From Saprospiraceae bacterium (GTDB taxonomy: Bacteria > Bacteroidota > Bacteroidia > Chitinophagales > Saprospiraceae): 6,324 bases of DNA. The stretch's first letter is position 1. Every line of letters begins with the position of its first letter. Positions 1 to 5,312 of the stretch are shown here, piece by piece. A model generated the notes under the pieces. The model searched no databases and was not told the DNA's origin. It saw only the letters and a program-made list of their open reading frames with translations. Made by a program: the position numbers and the translations under genes. The stretch is from assembly GCA_020436955.1 (NCBI GenBank), contig JAGQWW010000157.1:1-6324 (forward strand), in the 5' to 3' direction.

Positions 1-948
1 TTTATTTTCCCCAATCCACAAGATGGTATACCACCTTTCATGGTAAATTGGTCAGATGGTAGTGTAGCTTCCAATCGTAATAATCTACCGGCAGGTAACT
101 ACCAATTTACCGTAACAGATGCTGCCGGATGTGCCCTTGTAGATTCAGCCACTTTAGTCGCGCCTGATTCGATTATATTCATGGCAGCTATTGAAGATCC
201 CAACTGTCTGGATGAAAATTCAGGTAGCATTTTTATTGATGCAATAAACGGTGGAACTCCTCCTTTCACGGTTACCTTAGATGGACAGCCTGTTGATATT
301 ACGGGAGGATTTCCTGTGAATATTTCCAACTTATCCCAAGGAGGTTATTTGCTTTCTGTTATCGATGTAAATGGTTGTGAGGTGCGAGATGCTATCAATA
401 TCAATGCAGCCCAGTTTCCACAGGTTTTTGCAGGTAATGATACCATAGTTTTGGCAGGAACGCCTTTTGCGCTGATTGGTAGATCAAATATTACTCCGGC
501 AGGAGTGTTGTGGGAGCCTCCTTTATACCTGGAATGTGATACCTGCCTTATCACCACTACGGTTCCGGGTGATGAAATTACCTATACAGTTACTGTTTTT
601 GATGCAGCCGGCTGTAGCGGAAGTGATGAAATCACCATTCGGGTGTACACTGAGAAAAACATCTTTGTACCAAGTGCTTTTAGCCCAAATGGAGACGGCA
701 TCAATGATATTTTCACCTTGTATGGTGATGTAGATGCTGTTAAAATGAACACCTTCATGATCTTTGACCGTTGGGGTAATCTCGTGTTTGAAGCAACTGA
801 TATGGAATTGGGACAACCCAATCTGGGTTGGGACGGAACCTACAAAGGTAAGCCAATGGACCCTGCAGTTTTTGTGTATTATGCGGAAATTGAATTTGCC
901 AATGGTGAGACCGAAATTTTCAAAGGAGATATTGGATTGGTAAGGTAG
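1..948 (+). CDS. T9SS type B sorting domain-containing surface/secreted protein (3' end only)
   Basis: The reading frame is open from the first base and ends at a TAG stop, giving the last 315 residues of what is probably a much larger protein; the start lies outside the window. Counting from the window edge, residues about 9-56 and 64-136 look like two SprB-type repeats: each has a PPF(M/T)V strand, an L(P/S)xGxY turn, a V(T/I)D core and a single Cys in an (A/N)GC motif. Residues about 137-218 form an Ig/PKD-like module opening with FAGNDT and holding a CDTC pair. Residues about 220-315 are a CHU_C / gliding-motility-associated C-terminal domain, with FVPSAFSPNGDGIND, then FDRWGNLVFE, then GWDGTYKG, and a C-terminal Lys-Gly-Asp strand. 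In Bacteroidota this domain directs export across the outer membrane by the type IX system and attachment or release at the surface. Adhesion or gliding is a family-level guess; the N-terminal domains that would specify function are missing. Confidence 0.93.
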   Translation, partial: FIFPNPQDGIPPFMVNWSDGSVASNRNNLPAGNYQFTVTDAAGCALVDSATLVAPDSIIFMAAIEDPNCLDENSGSIFIDAINGGTPPFTVTLDGQPVDITGGFPVNISNLSQGGYLLSVIDVNGCEVRDAININAAQFPQVFAGNDTIVLAGTPFALIGRSNITPAGVLWEPPLYLECDTCLITTTVPGDEITYTVTVFDAAGCSGSDEITIRVYTEKNIFVPSAFSPNGDGINDIFTLYGDVDAVKMNTFMIFDRWGNLVFEATDMELGQPNLGWDGTYKGKPMDPAVFVYYAEIEFANGETEIFKGDIGLVR

Positions 949-954
949 TGGGAG

Positions 955-1003
955 GTATTAAATATGGGGTATGAAGTATGAGGTATGGAGTATGAGGTAG
1001 GGG
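955..1003 (+). repeat. Degenerate 7-bp tandem array 1 (consensus GTATGRR)
   Basis: Seven consecutive 7-base units run in strict register, starting seven bases after the stop codon of the upstream gene. The best units are GTATGAA at 969, GTATGAG at 976 and 990, and GTATGGA at 983. Flanking degenerate units are GTATTAA at 955, ATATGGG at 962 and GTAGGGG at 997. GTGGGAG at 948-954, overlapping the last base of the stop codon, also fits the register. The G-rich strand is the coding strand of the upstream gene, so the repeats would be transcribed into its 3' untranslated region. Read on the other strand the unit is TTCATAC or CTCATAC, which matches arrays 2 and 3. Confidence 0.8.
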
Positions 1004-1017
1004 GATTGGTGATAAAT

Positions 1018-1050
1018 AACAGGCGAATCCGGGAATGGGATCCGCCTGTT
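1018..1050. terminator. Hairpin, possible bidirectional terminator
   Basis: A 13-base arm (1018-1030, AACAGGCGAATCC) and its near-exact complement (1038-1050, GGATCCGCCTGTT) enclose a 7-base loop, with one mismatched pair. The stem is GC-rich in AT-rich surroundings and sits 70 bases after the stop codon of the T9SS cargo gene, between two convergent genes. A short T-rich stretch follows, but there is no long T tract, so the terminator role is inferred from the stem and its position. Confidence 0.6.
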
Positions 1051-1342
1051 GGATTTAATGTGTTTGTTTACAAATAGAGAATCCAATTTAAAGCGAAACA
1101 AACCATTAATATTCCAGCTTTGCTTTCGATTATAATTGTCAACTATTAATTCGAAATAGCCCCTTTCCGTGATGCCAGATTATTGGAGAAACCTGGAGAA
1201 TATTGGGTAGTCCCCAGCCTAAATACAAATTAATAGCTATGCTGGTTTTGGATAAACCATCACATTCGTCATGAACTGTAATTCAGGAATTTTGAAAAAT
1301 TCTCCAGTTAACAAAGCATAATCCAATTATACCAATCTACAA

Positions 1343-1377
1343 CCCCGCACCCCGCATCCCTTATTCCGCACCCCGCC
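1343..1377 (-). repeat. Degenerate 7-bp tandem array 2 (consensus CCCCGCA on + strand)
   Basis: Five 7-base units run in perfect register and end one base before the gamma-glutamyltransferase stop codon (complement of 1379-1381). On the + strand the units are CCCCGCA at 1343 and again at 1350, TCCCTTA at 1357, TTCCGCA at 1364 and CCCCGCC at 1371. The G-rich strand is again the coding strand of the adjacent gene, mirroring array 1. Base composition is far more GC-rich than arrays 1 and 3, yet the unit phase and the purine/pyrimidine pattern agree: TTCCGCA here, TTCATAA in array 3, TTCATAC in array 1. Confidence 0.78.
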
Positions 1378-1378
1378 C

Positions 1379-3088
1379 CTAAAACCCCTCCGCATCATCT
1401 TCCACCACTCTTGGGTCTCCTACACCGGTTAAGGTTCCATCGGAGTTGACGATAATAGCCTTTACTTTTGCAATTTTCGATACATCACCAATATGGTGTC
1501 CCATGCTTTCCAATTGGTGTAAAAGGACAGCATCCAATGCAGTGGCTTCATGTTTTATTTCATCAGGCAGCCATTGGTGATGAAACCTGGGAAAGGTAAC
1601 AGCTTCATTCAGGTCCATATCAAATTCTGCTGTATTGAGAAAGACCTGGAACAACGAAGTCATGATAGTGGAACCGCCCGGGGTTCCTAACACCATCCAC
1701 AATTTTCCATCCTTTTCAATAATGGTAGGTGTCATGGAAGAAAGCATCCTTTTACCGGGCTGAATGGCATTGATTTCATTGCCTACCATTCCAAAATAAT
1801 TGGGTACCCCAGGTTTGGCACTAAAATCATCCATTTCATTATTTAAAAAGAATCCTGCTCCATTGACCAATACTTTTGATCCAAAATTAAGATTGAGGGT
1901 AGTGGTAACTGATACAGCATTACCTTGTCCATCTATAATGGAGGTATGGGTCGTTTCAAAACTTTCCACCTTTAGCTCAAAAGGCACTGATCGGGTAGAA
2001 TCACTTGGTGTAGCATGTTCCAGGTTGAAATTCGACATTTTTTCAGCCAGGTAGGTACTATCCAACAATTTGTCAATCGGAACTTCATAAAAGTCTGAAT
2101 CACCTAAGTGAGTAGCTCGGTCAGCAAATGCTCTGCGCATGGATTCTACCATGGTATGAACCGTTTTGGCATCTCTCACTCCCCAATCTTTCAGTGGATA
2201 GGGTTCTACCATTTTGAGCATTTGTAAAAGTGCCACGCCGCCCGAACTCGCAGGAGGCATGCTAATGATATGATACTCCTTATAATCGCCCGTTATAGGT
2301 GTTCTCCAGGCAGGTTGATATTTTTCCAGGTCATCAGCGGTAAGGATACCACCGGTAGCCTGGACTTTATCGGCAATATCTTTTGCAACCTTGCCTTTGT
2401 AAAATCCATCCGGACCATTAAGGCTGATATTTGCTAAAGTTGCTGCCAATTTGGGCTGTTTCAACCAATCGCCTTCCTTCCAGGTTGTATTTTTTACAAA
2501 TGGATTATCCTTGGTTCCATTATATCGGACAAAAAACTTTTTAAAAGTTTCAAATCTTTCCGCTTCAGCTTGCAAAATTGGAAATCCATCTTTGGCTAAT
2601 GCAATGGAAGGTTCTAACAAGGTAGCCCAGGGCAAACTGCCATATTTTTCATGAACTGCCCACATGCCGGCAACCGTTCCCGGAATACCAACCGCTAATC
2701 CGCCGTAAGTGCTTAGACTGTCAATAACCTGCCCGGTAGTGTCCAGGTACATATCACGGTGAGCCTTGGTAGGGGCTTTTTCCCTGTAATCAAGTACATC
2801 GGTTTGTCCATTTGCCAGTCTGATGACCATGAATCCACCACCACCAATATTACCGGCCCTGGGATATACTACAGCCAGGGCAAACTGGGTGGCAATTGCT
2901 GCATCAATGGCGTTCCCTCCTTTTTTTAAAATTTCAATTCCGACTTCAGAGGCCAGTGGGTGAGCAGTTACCACCATAGCTGTATCGTCGGTCAAGACTT
3001 GATCTACAGTGTAGGGTAGGGGTTCCGGACTTGTAACACAAGCTTGAAAAAAAAGGAATGAGAAGATTCCAATCCAAAGCAATCTCAT
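1379..3088 (-). CDS. ggt: Gamma-glutamyltransferase (gamma-glutamyltranspeptidase), lipoprotein type
   Basis: The 569-residue product matches the usual length of bacterial GGT, an Ntn-hydrolase that cleaves or transfers the gamma-glutamyl group of glutathione and related peptides. Near the N-terminus are TAHPLAS (41-47) and a GGNAIDAAIA segment (58-67). DYREKAP (100-106) carries the substrate-binding Arg102, and a PPASSGG motif lies at 278-284. The autoprocessing and catalytic threonine is Thr380 in ETTHTS. Cleavage there would leave a 190-residue small subunit, the expected size. Downstream are NNEMDDFSAKPG (lid-loop region, so the lid is present), LSSMTP (449-454) with the two oxyanion-loop serines, and GTPGGS (468-473). 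The N-terminus is a hydrophobic signal ending at Cys17 in FQAC, a relaxed lipobox, which suggests membrane anchoring in the periplasm. The next residues (VTSPEP) hold only one acidic residue, so surface export is doubtful. The gene stands alone, with convergent and divergent neighbours. A role in glutathione or peptide scavenging is inferred from the family. Confidence 0.96.
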   Translation of the reverse strand: MRLLWIGIFSFLFFQACVTSPEPLPYTVDQVLTDDTAMVVTAHPLASEVGIEILKKGGNAIDAAIATQFALAVVYPRAGNIGGGGFMVIRLANGQTDVLDYREKAPTKAHRDMYLDTTGQVIDSLSTYGGLAVGIPGTVAGMWAVHEKYGSLPWATLLEPSIALAKDGFPILQAEAERFETFKKFFVRYNGTKDNPFVKNTTWKEGDWLKQPKLAATLANISLNGPDGFYKGKVAKDIADKVQATGGILTADDLEKYQPAWRTPITGDYKEYHIISMPPASSGGVALLQMLKMVEPYPLKDWGVRDAKTVHTMVESMRRAFADRATHLGDSDFYEVPIDKLLDSTYLAEKMSNFNLEHATPSDSTRSVPFELKVESFETTHTSIIDGQGNAVSVTTTLNLNFGSKVLVNGAGFFLNNEMDDFSAKPGVPNYFGMVGNEINAIQPGKRMLSSMTPTIIEKDGKLWMVLGTPGGSTIMTSLFQVFLNTAEFDMDLNEAVTFPRFHHQWLPDEIKHEATALDAVLLHQLESMGHHIGDVSKIAKVKAIIVNSDGTLTGVGDPRVVEDDAEGF

Positions 3089-3104
3089 ACAAAGGAATTT
3101 TTGG

Positions 3105-3112
3105 CGAAGATA
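3105..3112 (-). promoter_or_regulatory. Possible -7 promoter element of the gamma-glutamyltransferase gene
   Basis: On the - strand this reads TATCTTCG, one base off the Bacteroidota -7 consensus TAnnTTTG, and it ends 16 bases before the ATG. No clear TTTG -33 element is visible at the expected distance upstream, so the call rests on one motif and its position. Confidence 0.25.
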
Positions 3113-3342
3113 ATTATTCTAAAATGCCTCATTAGCGACCTGATTAAGTTTAAAAGGGGATATTATAGCAGGTTAAAAATGCTTTCATCATTTTTTCTTT
3201 AGCTCAGCAAATTATTATAACAGGCCTTATCACTTTTAGCTCAATGTGCTGTGAAAAACCGTTAAGCATGAATCCATGTTTGAGCAAAATCAATTTACGG
3301 GTTACTAATGTCGATTTTCGAATAATTAAATTTGTGTTCCAC

Positions 3343-3377
3343 TTCATAAATCATATTTCATATACCATAAATCATAA
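3343..3377 (-). repeat. Degenerate 7-bp tandem array 3 (consensus WTCATAW on + strand)
   Basis: Five 7-base units run in perfect register. On the + strand they are TTCATAA at 3343, ATCATAT at 3350, TTCATAT at 3357, ACCATAA at 3364 and ATCATAA at 3371. On the - strand the core is TATGA or TATGG, the same core as array 1 (GTATGRR). Unlike arrays 1 and 2 it lies in a divergent region, about 170 bp upstream of the aldo/keto reductase start and 255 bp upstream of the gamma-glutamyltransferase start, not after a stop codon. Confidence 0.75.
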
Positions 3378-3440
3378 CTCTAATGGGTCAAGCCAAAAGT
3401 AACGTTAAAGCTCAGCTGGATGAAAACACTTTCCATTTAT

Positions 3441-3468
3441 TTTGAGAAGGTTGATCTCAGTATATTTA
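3441..3468 (+). promoter_or_regulatory. Possible promoter of the aldo/keto reductase gene
   Basis: TTTG at 3441-3444 is followed after 16 bases by TATATTTA (3461-3468), which has five of the six fixed bases of the Bacteroidota -7 element TAnnTTTG. The spacing is slightly short for this promoter class. An alternative -7 element, TTACTTTG, lies at 3502-3509. If either is real, transcription begins downstream of the ATG at 3420 and supports translation from 3549. Confidence 0.28.
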
Positions 3469-3548
3469 ACTTTAACTTAAAGGTTTCCACTTCCAAAATC
3501 CTTACTTTGGGGAACCAAATTTTCATCAACTTTCAAAACCCGAAACCA

Positions 3549-4505
3549 ATGAAAAAATCAACCACTCTCGGACATAGTACCCTTGAAATCAACCGCATCG
3601 GATTAGGCTGCATGGGCATGTCCGAATTTTACGGCTCTTTTGACGAATCCGAATCTATACATACCCTGCACAAAGCCATTGACCTGGGGGTCAATTTCTA
3701 CGACACAGCCGATATGTATGGCTGGGGCGCCAATGAAAAATTGTTGGGAAAAGCTTTTAAAGGAAAGTGGAATGACATTGTCCTTGCCACCAAATTTGCA
3801 GTCATGCGCGGTCCTAATGGTGAGTTCCTTGGTATCAATGGCAAACCCGAGTACATCCGCAAAGCATGTGAAACTAGCTTGCAAAACCTGGGTGTTGAAG
3901 CGATAGATTTATATTACATGCACCGTAAAGATCCAGAGGTACCTATTGAAGATATTGTAGGCACTATGTCGGAACTGGTTAAAGAAGGCAAGGTGAAATA
4001 CCTTGGACTTTCCGAAGTGGATCCGGAAACTTTGCGGAAAGCCAATGCGGTACACCCAATTACTGCGCTACAAACTGAATATTCGCTTTGGAGCCGTGAA
4101 CCGGAAGATGAATTGTTTGCCACTTGCAAGGATACCGGAACTACCTTTGTTGCTTATAGTCCCCTGGGAAGAGGCTTCCTCACCGGTGCCATCAAAAGCA
4201 GAGCGGACTTCGAACCGGGTGATTTCAGGCTGCACAATCCTCGCTTTACAGAGGAAGCCATCCAGCAAAACTTGCAGTTTGTGGAAGTGGTAGAGCAAAT
4301 CGCACAAAGTAAAGGCGTAAGCAAAGCACAAGTAGCACTGGCCTGGATCTTGAGTCAGAACGATGAAATTACGACCATACCGGGTACCAGAAAAATACAC
4401 AGACTGGAAGAAAACCTGGGTGCCTTCAATGTTGAACTAACAGCCGAAGACATGGCCACCATCGATGCAAATGTACCGGATAGTACGGTGGGTGCCAGGT
4501 ATTAA
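3549..4505 (+). CDS. Aldo/keto reductase, NADPH-dependent
   Basis: The 318-residue product is a full-length (alpha/beta)8-barrel oxidoreductase that reduces aldehydes or ketones with NADPH in the cytosol. The catalytic tetrad is visible: Asp52 and Tyr57 in YDTADMYG, Lys82 in ATKFAV, and His125 in YYMHRKDP. The N-terminal GLGCMGMSEFYG (18-29) is typical of the AKR subgroup that includes YakC-like and AKR13 enzymes. Cofactor-binding segments are SPLGRGFLTG (204-213) and IPGTRKIHRLEEN (277-289). The frame stays open upstream to an ATG at 3420, which would add 43 residues. I chose 3549 because MKKSTTLG leads straight into the first barrel strand at the usual family distance, whereas the extra stretch (rich in Phe, Ile and Asn) resembles AT-rich noncoding DNA and overlaps candidate promoter motifs. 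The physiological substrate cannot be told from sequence; neighbours on both sides are unrelated and it appears monocistronic. Confidence 0.95.
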   Translation: MKKSTTLGHSTLEINRIGLGCMGMSEFYGSFDESESIHTLHKAIDLGVNFYDTADMYGWGANEKLLGKAFKGKWNDIVLATKFAVMRGPNGEFLGINGKPEYIRKACETSLQNLGVEAIDLYYMHRKDPEVPIEDIVGTMSELVKEGKVKYLGLSEVDPETLRKANAVHPITALQTEYSLWSREPEDELFATCKDTGTTFVAYSPLGRGFLTGAIKSRADFEPGDFRLHNPRFTEEAIQQNLQFVEVVEQIAQSKGVSKAQVALAWILSQNDEITTIPGTRKIHRLEENLGAFNVELTAEDMATIDANVPDSTVGARY

Positions 4506-4516
4506 TAATTAAGTTC

Positions 4517-4655
4517 TTTGCCTCCTTTGCGAGACCTTTTGTGTAACAATAAGTTCGGAAATAACACCCTTAGATATTAAATTTATCATTTAAGCATTTT
4601 CCTCAGGCTTATGTTTCTCGCAAAGAAGGCAAAACCAAACCGCAGAGGAAGCAAA
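4517..4655. repeat. TTTGC-type intergenic repeat, inverted pair plus a third diverged copy
   Basis: The 18-base sequence TTTGCCTCCTTTGCGAGA at 4517-4534 recurs in inverted orientation at 4616-4633 with one difference, leaving 81 bases between. A third, more diverged inverted copy lies at 4640-4655; its complement TTTGCTTCCTCTGCGG matches about 13 of 16 bases. The pair could fold into a long-looped stem in the transcript between the aldo/keto reductase and lipoprotein genes and might act as a terminator. It also has the look of a dispersed intergenic repeat. Confidence 0.7.
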
Positions 4656-4680
4656 TTTTTTTTGCCAAAAATTCATTGCC

Positions 4681-5157
4681 TTGAATCACACCACTACCTT
4701 GCTATTTTTATTCGTCACCCTCATTTCCTGCCATCAGGAAGTCCCTTTTGATGCACAACAAAAAGAAGAGGTCCGTAAAGCCGTGCGAAAAACCTTGTAC
4801 GATTATGATGAAGCGATTAAAAAAGGTGGATTGACGGCTGAATTTCCTTATTTGGATGACTCTGAAGACTTCTTTTGGACACCACCCGGATTTACTGCTG
4901 CCATCTCATTTGACTCTGTAGCTACCATTTTAAAACAAAATGCCTCCTTGTATAAATCCATAGAAAATAGCTGGGTAATACTCAACATCTTTCCTTTATC
5001 GAATGAAATAGCGACCTATAATGGTAAGGTAAAATCGACTATGACTGATACAAGCGGACAGGTAACCACCTTCCATTTACTGGAATCGGGAACACTGATA
5101 AAAAGGGAGGATGGTTGGAAACTGCTGAGTGGGCAAACGGCCCTTTTGGAGGAATAA
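4681..5157 (+). CDS. Small lipoprotein with an NTF2/SnoaL-like (DUF4440-type) fold
   Basis: This 158-residue product has a short hydrophobic N-terminus ending in LISC, a good lipobox with Cys17 as the lipidated residue, so it is probably anchored in the cell envelope. Residues about 25-158 fit an NTF2-like cone: an amphipathic helix (KEEVRKAVRKTLYDYDEAIKK), a segment with aromatic residues (DFFWTPPGF, 63-71), a second helix (FDSVATILKQN), then beta strands ending in the KREDGWKLLSGQT signature (141-153) typical of DUF4440/SnoaL proteins. The family covers both enzymes and ligand-binding proteins, so no reaction can be assigned. No in-frame ATG gives the signal peptide: TTG at 4681 is the best start, with ATT at 4675 as an alternative. 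The n-region has His but no Lys or Arg, unusual for a signal peptide. It is separated by about 175 bp from the gene before it and converges on the beta-barrel gene. Confidence 0.82.
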   Translation: MNHTTTLLFLFVTLISCHQEVPFDAQQKEEVRKAVRKTLYDYDEAIKKGGLTAEFPYLDDSEDFFWTPPGFTAAISFDSVATILKQNASLYKSIENSWVILNIFPLSNEIATYNGKVKSTMTDTSGQVTTFHLLESGTLIKREDGWKLLSGQTALLEE

Positions 5158-5202
5158 AATGATCATTAATCATTCAAATTGTATTTCAATCCCGGCACCC
5201 TG

Positions 5203-5230
5203 GTTCACGCTGCGGCCGCAACGATTGAAC
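5203..5230. repeat. GC-rich imperfect inverted repeat between convergent genes
   Basis: The centre is a 10-base perfect palindrome, TGCGGCCGCA (5211-5220). Pairing continues outward through CG/CG after one mismatch, and then through GTTCA (5203-5207) with TGAAC (5226-5230) across a 2-base bulge. About 12 of 13 positions on the left arm can pair. It lies between the 3' ends of the lipoprotein gene and the beta-barrel gene. No T tract follows on either strand, so a terminator role is possible but not typical. Confidence 0.55.
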
Positions 5231-5312
5231 GCAACGGCCACAGCGCTAAAGCTTTCACAATTTGATTTAAACCAGGTGAAATCCTATGGGAGTGAGTTTC
5301 CCAGGAAGGATA

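Larger units (their letters stand above)
949..1378. other. Convergent intergenic region, 430 bp
   Basis: This region lies between the 3' ends of the T9SS cargo gene (+) and the gamma-glutamyltransferase gene (-). I see no coding potential in it. It holds two 7-bp repeat arrays at its two edges, a hairpin at 1018-1050, and an AT-rich near-palindrome at 1287-1302 (arms GAATTTT and AAAATTC, 2-base spacer). A 9-bp inverted pair, CTGGAGAAT at 1193-1201 and ATTCTCCAG at 1299-1307, brackets about 97 bases. The rest, roughly 1051-1190 and 1202-1286, shows nothing recognisable. Confidence 0.7.
3089..3548. other. Divergent intergenic region, about 460 bp
   Basis: This region separates the start of the gamma-glutamyltransferase gene (-) from the preferred start of the aldo/keto reductase gene (+), so it must hold both promoters. 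It contains the third 7-bp array (3343-3377) and possible -7 elements for both genes. It also has a 20-codon open frame at 3383-3445 that begins ATGGGTCAAGCC just after the array; this has no recognisable product. A 9-bp direct repeat, TTTAGCTCA, occurs at 3198-3206 and 3235-3243. I recognise no gene or RNA here. Confidence 0.65.

Noticed and set aside
523..821. Antisense open frames within the T9SS cargo gene
   Set aside because: They are shadows of the CHU_C and repeat coding sequence; the + strand frame has clear family motifs throughout.
955..1003. CRISPR array interpretation of the short tandem repeats
   Set aside because: The repeats are 7-base units directly abutting, with no unique spacers and no cas genes nearby.
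3198..3243. TTTAGCTCA direct repeat, 37 bp apart
   Set aside because: A 9-base AT-rich repeat in a 460-bp spacer is near chance expectation, and it is not linked to a promoter or other element.
3327..3334. TAAATTTG, a full match to the -7 consensus TAnnTTTG on the + strand
   Set aside because: No TTTG lies at a suitable distance upstream, and it sits over 200 bases before the preferred reductase start, so it was not called as a promoter.
3603..4400. Other-frame open frames on both strands within the aldo/keto reductase gene
   Set aside because: The AKR frame carries the catalytic tetrad and cofactor motifs over the same bases; the others have no motifs.
4651..4665. GCAAA/TTTGC mini-hairpin with a T-only loop just upstream of the lipoprotein gene
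   Set aside because: The stem is only five base pairs and overlaps the diverged TTTGC repeat copy; it is too weak to call as a terminator.
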